Counted from the stretch's first letter, positions 15,202-25,686 are shown. The stretch is DNA of 64,000 nt from Chryseobacterium jejuense (GCF_017877355.1 NZ_JAGIPR010000012.1:82524-146523), one strand, 5' to 3'. Notes: a model not told the origin generated them from the sequence alone. Program-made: numbers and translations.

Positions 15202-15879
15202 TTATTTAATGCCAGACATAAATTCTGAAATTCTTTCGGCATTGTCAATATTCATTTTTTTCAAAATATCTGAAATTCTATTTTTAAAATGAATTTGGTG
15301 GTACATTACTTTTTCCAATTCCTCATTAAATACTGATTCTTCCACTTCAAATTTTGTTTTCACATTTTCTACATCAGTAATATTCGCTTCTGTATAGTCT
15401 GAAAAACTAATGATTCCGTTTTCTCTTTTAAAGAAAACCCACGGATGTCCGATCCATATTTCTGCCCATTCGGAAGATCTGTTCTCTACAACTTTCTCCC
15501 AATTTTCTATATTCTCAATATCACCACAACAGCTTGGCTCAATAAGAACCTCATCATCTTTTTTTAATACAATGCCACCATCAAAAGAGAGTACAAATCC
15601 AATGTCATCAGGATCATCAAATTCTACTTCTGTAAGTTTTGCGGCTACAATGGTGTGTAAACTTTCATCATCAATGGTTTCAATATTGACCAGGTTGGAA
15701 CCTTTTTGAATTTCATTACAATTGAGGGTAAGTCTGGAAGCAGCTTCTGTCCATTTCAAAAACCATTCTTCAGGGTTGGTATAATCAGCGATTCGGGGTA
15801 ATTCAAAGTCTTCTTTGGAATATTTTAAAGGATTAATTTCAATGGTGTTAATAAGCTCTATCATATTATATCTCTTCAT
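15202..15879 (-). CDS. Hypothetical acidic protein
   Basis: 225 residues, acidic, with no signal peptide or membrane segment. It looks like a SUKH/SMI1-style or other small binding protein (AEIWIGHPWVFFKRENGIISFSDYTEA), but I cannot place it in a family. It is probably co-transcribed with the TPR-like gene downstream and separated from Rsr by a terminator-like repeat. Function unknown. Confidence 0.68.
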   Translation of the reverse strand: MKRYNMIELINTIEINPLKYSKEDFELPRIADYTNPEEWFLKWTEAASRLTLNCNEIQKGSNLVNIETIDDESLHTIVAAKLTEVEFDDPDDIGFVLSFDGGIVLKKDDEVLIEPSCCGDIENIENWEKVVENRSSEWAEIWIGHPWVFFKRENGIISFSDYTEANITDVENVKTKFEVEESVFNEELEKVMYHQIHFKNRISDILKKMNIDNAERISEFMSGIK

Positions 15880-15884
15880 TTACT

Positions 15885-15972
15885 AGCCCCGATTGCAGCG
15901 ACATCCTTTTTCTGAATTAGCCTAAGACAGGCGAAAAAGATATAGCGGAAAGCGGGAATAAGCTCCTAAAGA
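15885..15972. repeat. Intergenic inverted-repeat element
   Basis: GACATCCTTTTTC and GAAAAAGATATAGC are imperfect complements around a 20-base loop, inside a GC-richer block (GCCCCGATTGCAGC ... GCGGAAAGCGGGA). Similar elements follow many genes in Chryseobacterium-type genomes (recollection, not checked). It probably acts as a terminator. Confidence 0.5.
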
Positions 15973-15996
15973 TACTAATACATATTATATTTTTAA

Positions 15997-16020
15997 AAGC
16001 AGTGCCTTTTACAGCACTAC
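15997..16020 (-). terminator. Rsr terminator overlapping the stop codon
   Basis: On the minus strand GTAGTGC (last Rsr codons) pairs with GCACTGC across the TAA, followed by TTTT. Confidence 0.75.
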
Positions 16021-17526
16021 TTTTTCAATCATCTCAATGGCTGATCTCTGATCTTCCAGAGCATTCAATACATCGAAAATCTTGTCTGACCAGCCTGCAA
16101 TAAGATATACATCATTTCTTTTGACATCAATTGGCTGTCTGCCATAACCCGCCAAATCAAAAATATAAAGTTTAGCATTTGGTGCTATCATCTTATATTT
16201 ATTCCAAGTATCTTCAAAAGAGTTTCCTCTTCCGCTGCTGTCCCACATTTGAGTATCCGTGAACAACATTACTTTATCTACAATTTCTTTTCTTTTGATA
16301 AGATCTTCAATTACCAGATATCCATTGGTAGAATAGCCTACTTCACCTTCACGCTTATAGAAAGCATCCACATTGTTCAGAATACCTTGCTTTGGCATTG
16401 GAACACGTAACCATCGGTCACCGAAAATTCCTGTTGTCACATTTTGACACTTTGACTGCAGAATCATAGACATCAGCAAACCGATATCATACAACAGGAT
16501 TTTACTCTTAGGAGAAACCGATTTCTGCATGGAGCCTGAAACATCCGCCGCAATCACTACCGAAGTATTGAATCCGAAACCTTTGATGTTTTGGCCACTT
16601 ACCAGAACCGCTTCTTCCAAGGCATTCCAAACAGAGGACAGATAAGGCGAATTGATCTTTTTCAATTCTCTGTACGCTGCCAGGAAACGGAAAGGTAATT
16701 GTTTTGAATTGCTCACTGCTCTCTCATCTGACAGATAACTGCACACTTTACTCATGGCCTCAGGAGAAACTCCTGCTTCAAGAATATTTCTCAGGTTTCG
16801 CAAAGTGGCCATATAGCCCAATTTATTGCTAAAGATCAGTTCTTCCCACTTCGTTTTGAACGCCTGTTTCTTTTCTGCTTCATCAGTAAACTTTTGTTGT
16901 CCCAATACTGAAAGTTCTACTTCCCATGTATAAGGAGTTTCCAGAATATCATATACAATTTTGTTGAAAATCGTCTGCTGGTTTTCATCCTTTGCTTTTG
17001 GATGAACCAGAAACAGAGCATCTTTCAAAGTTACGTCTCCTTTTCTGTTGTATTTTGCGAATTGGTATTCATCAAATTTATTGAAGGATTTCACCAGACC
17101 TTTCTGGATCTGCTTTGATAACCTGTTCAGTTTTTTGGTTTCTGTTCTTTCATTCGCAAGCTGATAATATGCCAATAGTTCAGTGATTTCATCAGCTCTT
17201 TGAATAACACCATCTACTGTTCTGCTCACCAGATCGGTACCGGAAGTTTCCTTGGCTAATTCTGTAGCCAAAACCAAGGGGATGGAACGCAAATGCATAT
17301 CTTTTCTTGCATATACGGCCAGCTTCGCCACAAATTCGGGATCGTTTTTTTGAATCAGAGATTGTATTCTCTCTAATCTGTCATTTCCTTTTTCATAAGT
17401 AAGATCTGACAGTCCTGTTGTAACCACAGCACTGTACAATTCTTCTGCAGGTGTCATCATATATGCTTTTGCACCTTCGTGGTTGATTACCCTTGTTTTC
17501 TCTTTTTTTAGAAAGTTAAATTTCAT
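16009..17526 (-). CDS. rsr: Ro60/Rsr homologue (TROVE-vWA RNA-binding ring)
   Basis: 505 residues, the usual Ro60 length. The TROVE HEAT-repeat region covers about 1-350, and a C-terminal vWA domain has an intact MIDAS (IAADVSGSMQKS, DxSxS; later LFTDTQMW). Ro60 proteins form a ring that holds misfolded RNA ends in the central hole and bind Y RNAs on the outer surface. In bacteria they work with exoribonucleases in RNA quality control and appear in RNA-repair gene clusters. Six Y-like RNAs lie downstream on the same strand, a coherent RNP locus. The start (MKFNFLKKEKT) follows a short leader. Confidence 0.95.
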   Translation of the reverse strand: MKFNFLKKEKTRVINHEGAKAYMMTPAEELYSAVVTTGLSDLTYEKGNDRLERIQSLIQKNDPEFVAKLAVYARKDMHLRSIPLVLATELAKETSGTDLVSRTVDGVIQRADEITELLAYYQLANERTETKKLNRLSKQIQKGLVKSFNKFDEYQFAKYNRKGDVTLKDALFLVHPKAKDENQQTIFNKIVYDILETPYTWEVELSVLGQQKFTDEAEKKQAFKTKWEELIFSNKLGYMATLRNLRNILEAGVSPEAMSKVCSYLSDERAVSNSKQLPFRFLAAYRELKKINSPYLSSVWNALEEAVLVSGQNIKGFGFNTSVVIAADVSGSMQKSVSPKSKILLYDIGLLMSMILQSKCQNVTTGIFGDRWLRVPMPKQGILNNVDAFYKREGEVGYSTNGYLVIEDLIKRKEIVDKVMLFTDTQMWDSSGRGNSFEDTWNKYKMIAPNAKLYIFDLAGYGRQPIDVKRNDVYLIAGWSDKIFDVLNALEDQRSAIEMIEKVVL

Positions 17527-17930
17527 GAGTTACTGTTTTTATTGTTAAACATATGAAGAGTTAGCGCTTCTCTCTGATTTCTGATGCAAAGTAATAACAG
17601 TATTGCGCAATGTTTCTGCGTAGATTAAAAAAATTAATTTAAAATTGATTGAGAAAGAGGTTAAAGCTCTCTCTGATTTGGCTGATAACGCAGATTTTTT
17701 AAAGTTTTGGCTAAAACCAAATGAATTTGTTTTATTTATTTAAGCAGGCTAAAGCCCTCTCCTATTGATGTTGATATCCGCATGGATATATGCACGGATA
17801 GTAGTTGTTTAACGACAAGACCTTTTATCTTTTATCCAATCCTTCTATCATTCATTTTCATGAAAGAAATAGGTATTATCAGGCTTTTATACTGTTGTTT
17901 CATAGCTTTGTGTACATTAAAATTAAAACT
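17527..17930. other. Rsr upstream region with palindrome and promoter candidates
   Basis: On the minus strand TTACTTTG (17587-17594) is a near TAnnTTTG box and is identical to the -7 box used by the tRNA array. The exact palindrome ATTGCGCAAT (17602-17611) lies just upstream and could be an operator. On the plus strand TAGCTTTG (17903-17910) should serve the VOC gene. The rest shows repeated CTCTCTCTGATTT-like motifs and no ORF. Confidence 0.45.
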
Positions 17931-18377
17931 ATGATTAAAGGATTATATGAAACTCATGTTCAGGTAAGTGATTTAGAAAGTGCTATTCAGTTTTACACTG
18001 AAGTACTGGGTTTGAGATTGGCCCACAGAGATGAAACAAGGTCTATAGCCTTTATGTGGATTGGGGAAGAAAAGGAGTTTATGCTTGGATTATGGGAGCA
18101 GAAAGAAAACCTTCAGACCAGACATTTTGCATTTACGAGTACAAAAGAAGATATTCTGAATTATTCTGTGAAGTTTTTAGAGAACAAGAATTTAAGGCCC
18201 TATAATTTTCTGAAGAACGGAAGTGTAGAGCCTATGGTATTTGCATGGATGCCCGCATTGGCTATTTATTTTAATGATCCGGATGGTAATCAGTTAGAGT
18301 TCATTTCTATTCTTGAAGGGGATGGAAAACCTGAACTAGGTGTTCTTTCTTATGAAGAATGGATGAATCGTCAATAA
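17931..18377 (+). CDS. VOC family (glyoxalase-like) protein
   Basis: 148 residues from the ATG at 17931. The open frame begins earlier, but that part (FLLLFHSF-like) overlaps the promoter. MIKGLYETHVQVSDLESAIQFYTEVLGL is the standard VOC start. Possible metal-site residues are His near position 8, a second His in TRHFAFTS, and Glu in DGNQLEFISIL. Such proteins are metal-dependent dioxygenases, isomerases or resistance proteins. A single VOC fold of this size would dimerise. The substrate is unknown, and no link to the RNA island is evident. Confidence 0.85.
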   Translation: MIKGLYETHVQVSDLESAIQFYTEVLGLRLAHRDETRSIAFMWIGEEKEFMLGLWEQKENLQTRHFAFTSTKEDILNYSVKFLENKNLRPYNFLKNGSVEPMVFAWMPALAIYFNDPDGNQLEFISILEGDGKPELGVLSYEEWMNRQ

Positions 18378-18556
18378 AATTCAAAAGGAATTCTGAAATC
18401 CTTTAAACACTAGATGCCAGCTCTTTTCTGGCTGAAATTCCGCAAAAAACAATTGCTATATCATTTTACTGTGTCTGAATATGCCTGATTACTCTGGAAA
18501 TATTATATGAATATAACAGAGCCTGTGAATTTTATCTGTTAGGTTTTAAAAAGAAC

Positions 18557-18802
18557 ATGAACCGCAATTATCAGCTTACTTATGAATTCAAAAAACTGGC
18601 AGATCAACATTTAACCGATTGGAAGACAGTCGCGGATTATTCTTCTTTCTTGGGAATCAGCACCAAATATCTGGCTGAAGTAATCAGAGTCGAAACAGGA
18701 AATATGACCTTACAGATCATCCATAAATACATCCTTAGCCTTATATGCTACATTTTAACTGGCACCTTTGCTTGCCATTATTGTCTTGTTACCAGGAGAT
18801 AA
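18557..18802 (+). pseudogene. AraC-family regulator remnant
   Basis: The readable part, about 55 residues (FKKLADQHLTDWKTVADYSSFLGISTKYLAEVIRVETGNMT), matches the first helix-turn-helix of AraC C-terminal domains. The N-terminal sensing domain is missing and the frame then leaves the family (IHKYILSLICYILTG). The second HTH is lost, so it cannot be a normal AraC protein. Confidence 0.7.
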
Positions 18803-18837
18803 AAAATAAAAGTTTATTTGATTCTATTGTTATTCCA

Positions 18838-18876
18838 ATGGATTCCGGCAAGCCCAAAGGGCTTGCCGGAATCCAT
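18838..18876. terminator. Perfect 18-bp hairpin terminator
   Basis: ATGGATTCCGGCAAGCCC and its exact complement flank AAA, followed by ATTTTAAT on plus. It lies 4 bases from the end of the SWIM gene on the minus strand and serves convergent transcription. Confidence 0.85.
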
Positions 18877-18879
18877 ATT

Positions 18880-20229
18880 TTAATGAACTAAATTCGCCAT
18901 TCTCTTCACTGCCAGAACATGCTTACAAAGACCTCTTTCGCCTTGGTATTTACTGAACCATTCACAGGTACAGCGTTCTTTATCTTCTTCAAGGATTACC
19001 GTATGATGTACTCCAGTACCCTCTACTCTAGCTTCTGTTCTTTCTTTGGTATTGTTTAAAATTTCCACTTTTCCATCTTCAATAAGCTTTTCTGCATTTT
19101 TCATGCGAGGATTTAACCCTAAAATACGGCTTAGTTTAAAAGGTAATCTACGGTAGAAAAATTCATTTTCATCAAGATCATACCCTAATAATCCCATCGC
19201 TGCAAGTCTTCCTGTCAGATTCTCTGTCTTACTCAAACTAAGGTTTTCTTCCAGTGCCAGAACGGTTGCATTGAATGACTGATTGGCATAAGCATACTTA
19301 TCCAAGGCATCAATCCACTCATCAGGAACCTCAGTGGTTAAACTATTCAATACAGCTCCTTCTCCGGAGAAACCACGCCAGCTTTCTCTTGATAAGGAAA
19401 AACTGAATCTTATATTTCCCATATATAATTGCCAGGTTGTAGATTTCATATTTGGGTGTGGAAAAACCTGCATGGAATCAATATACGGAAGCAGAGGCTC
19501 CAGTAAGCGAAGCCTATGAAGCCCACCAATGCAAACTGCATCAGCAGATTTTACAGGAGAAAACATCGGTTTATTTCCTCTCACAATCAGGTAATAATCG
19601 GACTTCACCACCCCTTTTGGCATTCCTCTAAACAGCTGCTGGGTCTGAATCTTATTAAAAGTATGTTGTTTTTCTGATTCGGACAGATAGATCTGAACGG
19701 TTCCCAGCCCTTTGATCCATTTTGCCGGCAATGGAACTTTTCTTTCCACCACTTTTTTTTCTTCCTTGTATAGCTCAACTTCTTTTTCCCCTACAGAAAG
19801 CATAATATTTTCGTTAGGACGAATACTTCCTAAAGCGGTTATCATAGGCTGATTAAAGTCTACATTAGTTGTTCCGTTCTCCAAAAACTCACCATTTAAT
19901 CCATCCGGAAGAACATCTACACGGGCATATACACCGGCACAGTGAGAAAATCCTTCGAAACGAAGTCTCTCATTTCCTGCAGTTACAATTGGATCTTTCA
20001 AAAGTGCCATCTGAAATGGTGACAAACTGAAACTTGATTTCACAATATTGGAAAGTGTAATCAGACAACGGGCTAATATAAAAGGCTGACCTACATTCCC
20101 CCAAAAAAAACAGGGAACATCAGTATTTTTCTGTATCTCGCTGTATTGCGCAAGAAACAGTTCTTCAAGTGTATCCTTCTTTACGAAGGAGGATGACCTT
20201 GAATAGTTATAAGTAAGCATATCTTCCAT
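18880..20229 (-). CDS. SWIM zinc-finger protein
   Basis: 449 residues. The C-terminal SWIM motif is complete (CTCEWFSKYQGERGLCKH, CxC...CxH). The rest is a mixed alpha/beta body without a known catalytic motif. SWIM domains bind nucleic acid or proteins and recur with MolR/HEAT-like partners and vWA-MoxR systems. It is last of a three-gene minus-strand operon, 4 bases after the DUF6493-like gene. A scaffold or nucleic-acid-binding role is inference. Confidence 0.85.
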   Translation of the reverse strand: MEDMLTYNYSRSSSFVKKDTLEELFLAQYSEIQKNTDVPCFFWGNVGQPFILARCLITLSNIVKSSFSLSPFQMALLKDPIVTAGNERLRFEGFSHCAGVYARVDVLPDGLNGEFLENGTTNVDFNQPMITALGSIRPNENIMLSVGEKEVELYKEEKKVVERKVPLPAKWIKGLGTVQIYLSESEKQHTFNKIQTQQLFRGMPKGVVKSDYYLIVRGNKPMFSPVKSADAVCIGGLHRLRLLEPLLPYIDSMQVFPHPNMKSTTWQLYMGNIRFSFSLSRESWRGFSGEGAVLNSLTTEVPDEWIDALDKYAYANQSFNATVLALEENLSLSKTENLTGRLAAMGLLGYDLDENEFFYRRLPFKLSRILGLNPRMKNAEKLIEDGKVEILNNTKERTEARVEGTGVHHTVILEEDKERCTCEWFSKYQGERGLCKHVLAVKRMANLVH

Positions 20230-20233
20230 AAAT

Positions 20234-22930
20234 TTAATTTTTTAGAAGATGATTGCAGATTTTCTTCAGGCTCGAGTTTTCTTTCCAGTCTTTGAGTTTT
20301 TCAATTACTTTTTTATTGGCTTGGGACTGGTTTAAAGCCAATATTTCATGATATACTTCCAGCAGTTTCTTCAGATTGGTAACAGGATTATCCATCTGAA
20401 GCAGAATATTGGAAATTAATTCTTCGAGAGCAATATTATGATTTTTACTAACATTCAGCATCTGATGTTGGATAAGATCTGTAAATCTTTTTACAGGGGC
20501 CCACTCCAATTTTTCATGGGTGCCAATTACTTTTCCTAATCGGGTATTGTCTATCATCTTATGAGAAACATGTTCCAGCCAGATTTCAGCAGCCGTTCCA
20601 CGAATGGTTTTGTCACCATCCAGGAAAATAGTTCCCAGGAACAGATATCCCATTTCATCCAAAGGTTTTTTAACCTTGTAAAGGGCCTGAGCTGTATTCA
20701 ACACCAGATTTCTTTCATAAACTTCTGCAATACCGGAGTAGAAAAGACAGCTCTTAATCACTTTTGCCAAAGCACTGCCCAAGGTATTCGGGAAGCACCA
20801 CATCATGCCAATGGTTTCTGAAAGCTCTCTTGGTTCAGCAATAAAATATTCCAGAAGCAACGGATCTTTTCTTTTTTCAAAATGATATTTTGGAATCACA
20901 ATATTCAGCTCAGCCGGATAATATGAATTTTTCTTACTATCAATAGTTTTCCACTGATAAATTCCTGAAAAGAATTCTGCCGGAACCGCATCATATCCAA
21001 AACCACTGAACTCTTTGAACGCCTTTTCCGGAGAGCGTGTAATTCCGGCTGTCATCCACCATGCAGGATGCTCAAAATTTCCTTTTGGCTCTGTATTTTT
21101 ACCAAAGAAGAAAAGCAGAAGATCTTTGTACTCTCCTTTTAATTTTTTTTCAGCCAGCTGTAATGCTTCGGATGTGTTATCCAGAGCACATCGCTGAAGG
21201 GCCAGCTGCATATCAAGATGATGAGGTTCTATATTTTTATTCTGATAAACTTCCAGTCTTTCCACTAATGTAACAGGAGATATCCAACAAGGAGCATGGG
21301 TAATGGCAAACAGTAAAGGAACACTGTCTCCTGCTTTTATTTTTTCATCAGTAAATATGGCAAGTTCTTTAAAAGCTTTCATAACAGGGCTGCCTGCTCC
21401 CACTTTCGCTATTGGCCCCAGCTTTTTATGATAGTTTGAATAGGCTTCCCTTGTGGTCTCTTCATTAGAGGTTTTCTCATATATTTTGTTCAGGTTTTTA
21501 AGCTGAACCGGATATTTTTCCAATAAATTCAATCCGTAATTAATGATGAGATTACACAACAGGACATTCAGATACGGAACTTCCCATTTTGCAATGGTTT
21601 TACAGGCTTTCAGGAATACCGGTTCTATCAGCTTTACAGATTCCTCATCTACGTCATTGGCAAAACGGGCAAATCCGGACAAAGCAGTATCACAGTGATG
21701 GCTGTACGGATCTTCTATAGCCAAAGGAAGGAAGAACATTAAATCTTCAAAACTTTCAATTACTTTAACTTTATTTTCTTCAGTAGTCAGGATTATTTTT
21801 TCTGAAACTACAGCTTCCAATTCCTGTGGTTCTTCTTCTATATAAGTTTCTAAAAGGGAGCGTACATTCGTTAATATATTATCTGAATAGTGGGAAATAG
21901 ACTCCTTTATTGTTTCAGATGGCGGAATATATTTCAGGATAATTTTGGCTGCCTTTGACTGTATCCCATCATCTTTGCTTACAAATGCAGATGTTAAAGC
22001 CAACCCCAAGATCTCAGGATTAACTTTTCTATGCTGGAATATTTTTTCCGTTAAAGTAAGACTACTCATCACCACGGTTTTCACTTCCATACTTAGCAGA
22101 TTGGGAAGGTAGTGGGCAAATTCTTCATGTTTAAAGGCAGAACTTCCTACCATTTTTTTCAAATGTATAAGAATGGTATTGACTGCTTTTGACTGTACAG
22201 ATGTTAACCCAGCCATTAATTCATCCTGAAGTTCGATCAACTCATCTTCTGTTGGTTTTAAAGCGGTAAAAGCATCCATAAACCATCCTGTCACGTTCTT
22301 ATTGAAATTTCTGTTGGAAGCCAGAAGGCATTCTTTTAAAAATCTTATTCTTTCAATTTTCTGCTCAGTGACAAGCTTTTGTACTAATGGAAACCATTCT
22401 TTCTGGAAGGGTAATGATTTCGATGGATATTCGCACAGGTACCAAAAATGGGTGCTGAGTGTTTCAGGGTGCTGGTCCAGATCAGCAGGATAATTACTTA
22501 AGTGATGACCAAGTAATTCAGGTTTTGGCTGGATGTAGCCTTTTTCTGTCCATCCTAAAATATGCTGATAGTTAAACGCTGTAAACTCTGCATCAATAGA
22601 ATCATTGATAAAATCGGAGAACCAATCCGGGCACCCCCATTCCAATATCTGCTCTGTCTGTTCTATATTGCGGAAAAGACTCCAGTAGTTTTTACCAAAG
22701 TTCTTTTGATCCATACAAACAAATGATGCAATATCAATAATGGCATGCTGATTTACAGAACCAGCTGTATGGTAAGAATTTTTGGTCATGATGATCTTGT
22801 TGATCTCACGATCCATTTTTTTTATTGTAGGTACTAATGTCTGCTTTTCTTCTGCACTAAGCTGCTTCAAAAAAGGGACAATCTCATGGAGTCTCTCCTC
22901 ATTAAGAATCTCATAAAGTCTTTCTTTCAT
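20234..22930 (-). CDS. Large HEAT-like protein (DUF6493 type), copy 2
   Basis: 898 residues, helical throughout, with no membrane segment or signal peptide. The start LYEILNEERLHEIVPFLKQLSAEEKQTL matches the upstream paralogue (IIPFLKKLTPKDKKEV), and both share EWAPVKRFTD near the C-terminus. I read it as a DUF6493-type helical-repeat scaffold, a family that travels with SWIM proteins. Its start overlaps the upstream gene by 20 bases. Function unknown; partner binding is inferred. Confidence 0.8.
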   Translation of the reverse strand: MKERLYEILNEERLHEIVPFLKQLSAEEKQTLVPTIKKMDREINKIIMTKNSYHTAGSVNQHAIIDIASFVCMDQKNFGKNYWSLFRNIEQTEQILEWGCPDWFSDFINDSIDAEFTAFNYQHILGWTEKGYIQPKPELLGHHLSNYPADLDQHPETLSTHFWYLCEYPSKSLPFQKEWFPLVQKLVTEQKIERIRFLKECLLASNRNFNKNVTGWFMDAFTALKPTEDELIELQDELMAGLTSVQSKAVNTILIHLKKMVGSSAFKHEEFAHYLPNLLSMEVKTVVMSSLTLTEKIFQHRKVNPEILGLALTSAFVSKDDGIQSKAAKIILKYIPPSETIKESISHYSDNILTNVRSLLETYIEEEPQELEAVVSEKIILTTEENKVKVIESFEDLMFFLPLAIEDPYSHHCDTALSGFARFANDVDEESVKLIEPVFLKACKTIAKWEVPYLNVLLCNLIINYGLNLLEKYPVQLKNLNKIYEKTSNEETTREAYSNYHKKLGPIAKVGAGSPVMKAFKELAIFTDEKIKAGDSVPLLFAITHAPCWISPVTLVERLEVYQNKNIEPHHLDMQLALQRCALDNTSEALQLAEKKLKGEYKDLLLFFFGKNTEPKGNFEHPAWWMTAGITRSPEKAFKEFSGFGYDAVPAEFFSGIYQWKTIDSKKNSYYPAELNIVIPKYHFEKRKDPLLLEYFIAEPRELSETIGMMWCFPNTLGSALAKVIKSCLFYSGIAEVYERNLVLNTAQALYKVKKPLDEMGYLFLGTIFLDGDKTIRGTAAEIWLEHVSHKMIDNTRLGKVIGTHEKLEWAPVKRFTDLIQHQMLNVSKNHNIALEELISNILLQMDNPVTNLKKLLEVYHEILALNQSQANKKVIEKLKDWKENSSLKKICNHLLKN

Positions 22931-25445
22931 GTGTTTTAATTTGATGTATAATTTTTTTCAGGTTATTTTCGTTTTCCCATTCTTTAAGAACTTCAGCAAT
23001 TTTCTCATTTACTTTGGTTCTGTTTTGATTCAGCAGTTCATAATAAAGCTCTAATAGCTTTTTAAGATTAAAAACCGGTTTTTCTACTGTTGAAAGAATG
23101 GATATCAACAGTTTTTCAAAGGCCTGGTTATGACTGGTAGTCAGATTAATAAATCCGGATAGCCCATCTGTAAACCTTTTCACAGGAGCCCATTCGAAAT
23201 TGATCTTTTTACCAATTATAATTCCCAGTTCATGAATATTAAAATCTTCTGAAACAACCTTATTAATAAAGGCTTCAAAAGCTATACCAGAGAATGTTTT
23301 ATCTTTATGAAACAATCCTGCAGACATTACTAAATAATGCACAGACTGAAACGGCAGATTCAATTTCATCCAGGCATCAAGGAATTCTATATTTCCTTTT
23401 ATATCATATTGGTAGGCAGAACAGGACAAATCACCATTGTATTTTCTCGCGGCTAAAGATCCTGAAAAGTAAGGAGCTGTATATAAAGTCCGAATCAGAT
23501 CATCCTGGTAGATCGTATGATGAGAATTAAAAAGATGGTCCAAAAATGAAGCATTTTCTGGCAATTCTTTGTTATTTTCAATAGATATTAATGACTGGGG
23601 AACTTCTTCTGTGCTATTCCATTTATAGATTTTCTTATACCCTAATTTCCAGTCGAAACTGCCGTCAAGGAATTCTTTTTCGTAATAATTTTTAAAATAG
23701 TTCTGTTCAAAAACTGGCTTTAGAAAATCGTAATATTCTTCATTAAGCTGTTCTTTTGCATATTGCTCTCCTTTTTTCAGGTTTTCTTTTTCTACCCGGA
23801 GCACGGCAATCTCAAGATCAAAAGGAATAGGTTTCCTGCCTTGCTGCTGATAGATTTTTAATTTATCTACAAGAGTATTAATGGTAATCCAGCAAGGTGT
23901 ATATTCCGGAACAGAAAGTAGTGGAAGCTGTTTATTTTCTTTTAAAAATTCAAATATTCCTAACAAAAGCTGATGATAAGCTTTGAAAATAAGAGGGGTT
24001 CTTTTTTCACTCCAGTTTTCGAGTGTTGGAAACCCTAAATAAGCCTCCGATAATACTTTTGATTTATTTTTTTGCTTCAGCAAGCCATAATTAATAACAA
24101 AGGTCGCCATCAAATGTTGAAACCCTACGGTATCTTTCCTTTTAAATGCTGTATTAAAAGCAGGTTCAAGCTGATTAAAATGTTCTTCCTCAAATTCATC
24201 ATTGAATCTAATGAGAGCATCCAGAAACAAATCAATGTGATAGGTTTCATTGTTATTGAAGATCTGAGAAGCCAGGAAAATAAAATCATCTATGGACTCT
24301 ACAGGAGTAATATGCTGTGATACATGCCATGAAGCAGCTTCATAATTCTGTTCTTGTTTATTTTTAATGTCTTCGTTTTCTGTAATGAATTTTTCCAGCA
24401 AAGTCTGAGCATCAGAAAGAAATGAGGCTGTATAAAATATAAGTTCCCTTCTTATCTTTTCTGATTGTGGATCTCCATATTTAACAATAATTTTTGCTCC
24501 TTTAGTTTGAAGCGTTTTATCTTTATTCAAAAAGACAGGCATCAGAAACAAACATACCGCTTCATGGTATTTCTTATTGTCTTTTGCTATTTTTTCCAGT
24601 GCCTGAAGCAATGCATTAACAATATTCTTTGTTGGAAGAGTCATTAAAGATGCAGTAGCCTGTAAAAAGTCTTCTGTTTTAATTTTTTTTTCTGCAATGA
24701 CCGGATTGATAATCTTTAATACACCAGGAAACAGCGAATGTTGTGTGGAATAAAAGATCATAAACAGTTCATCCTGTAATTCCAGAATTTCTTTATGGGT
24801 AGGCTCCATATAAGCAAAAAACTCAAGGAACCATGTATTATGCTCTTTTGAAAAATTAAAGTTAATCGCCGCAAGACTTGCTTTAAGTACTCTCGAACGA
24901 TCTATTTTCTTTTCCTGAACAAGGTTTTTCAATACATCTTTCCAGCTTCTGTCACTATAAACAGATGTTATGCTGCATTCATGGTCAAACAAAAACCAGA
25001 TATGAGATTGTAACGTTGCCGGATAGGCAAACAGTATTTCTTCTGTTCTTGATGATGAAGAAAGCAATGATGCCCAAATTTCATCGTGAAGGGTAAGATA
25101 ACCTTTTTGCTCCCATTCCAATACTTTCAGATAATCGAATCCATTAAGAAATAAGTAGCTTTCTCCAATCCAATCAGGAACGTGGCTCTCAAAAAGCTCA
25201 TCAACAAGTTCTACCGGAATAGAATAAAATCCCGGTCTCATCTTTTCATATTCATCCTTCGTTTTACTACATGCCAAAGCAGCCAACACCGATATTGTAT
25301 TGTGCCCCCATTCTTTATTGATATGTTTCTTTAAAATGGCAGCAACTTCTTTTTTATCTTTGGGTGTAAGCTTCTTCAGGAAAGGAATGATTTCCTTGAT
25401 TTTATAGTTTAAATATATAGTTTTAAACTCTTCGTCAATAAACAT
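22911..25445 (-). CDS. Large HEAT-like protein (DUF6493 type), copy 1
   Basis: 844 residues, helical, paralogous to the next gene (shared PFLKKL start, EWAPVKRFTD and LKKLLELYYELLNQN near the end). It is the first gene of the DUF6493-DUF6493-SWIM operon. No enzymatic motif is visible. Duplicated scaffolds next to a SWIM protein suggest a hetero-complex. Confidence 0.8.
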   Translation of the reverse strand: MFIDEEFKTIYLNYKIKEIIPFLKKLTPKDKKEVAAILKKHINKEWGHNTISVLAALACSKTKDEYEKMRPGFYSIPVELVDELFESHVPDWIGESYLFLNGFDYLKVLEWEQKGYLTLHDEIWASLLSSSSRTEEILFAYPATLQSHIWFLFDHECSITSVYSDRSWKDVLKNLVQEKKIDRSRVLKASLAAINFNFSKEHNTWFLEFFAYMEPTHKEILELQDELFMIFYSTQHSLFPGVLKIINPVIAEKKIKTEDFLQATASLMTLPTKNIVNALLQALEKIAKDNKKYHEAVCLFLMPVFLNKDKTLQTKGAKIIVKYGDPQSEKIRRELIFYTASFLSDAQTLLEKFITENEDIKNKQEQNYEAASWHVSQHITPVESIDDFIFLASQIFNNNETYHIDLFLDALIRFNDEFEEEHFNQLEPAFNTAFKRKDTVGFQHLMATFVINYGLLKQKNKSKVLSEAYLGFPTLENWSEKRTPLIFKAYHQLLLGIFEFLKENKQLPLLSVPEYTPCWITINTLVDKLKIYQQQGRKPIPFDLEIAVLRVEKENLKKGEQYAKEQLNEEYYDFLKPVFEQNYFKNYYEKEFLDGSFDWKLGYKKIYKWNSTEEVPQSLISIENNKELPENASFLDHLFNSHHTIYQDDLIRTLYTAPYFSGSLAARKYNGDLSCSAYQYDIKGNIEFLDAWMKLNLPFQSVHYLVMSAGLFHKDKTFSGIAFEAFINKVVSEDFNIHELGIIIGKKINFEWAPVKRFTDGLSGFINLTTSHNQAFEKLLISILSTVEKPVFNLKKLLELYYELLNQNRTKVNEKIAEVLKEWENENNLKKIIHQIKTHERKTL

Positions 25446-25686
25446 AAATTCACTCTTGGCGGCTAAAATATAAAAAAATGACTGACAGGCAGTAAATTAT
25501 CCCCAAAAAGTGAATTTTTTAACAAAACTTTAAGTTAATAAAACCATTATACAGCTATTTATAAACAGGATTTAATTCTATCTGTTAAAAAATATATGAA
25601 TCAAAACATCAAAATGCATCCGGACTAACCCACTATTATTTACCATCTTGATTATGGAAAAGACATTCCTTATTACCCTATACCAA
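25446..25686. other. AT-rich spacer before DUF6493 operon
   Basis: About 240 bases between the helicase stop and the operon start. On the minus strand TATATTTTAG near the ATG is a weak -7 candidate. No repeat or RNA gene is seen. Confidence 0.4.
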
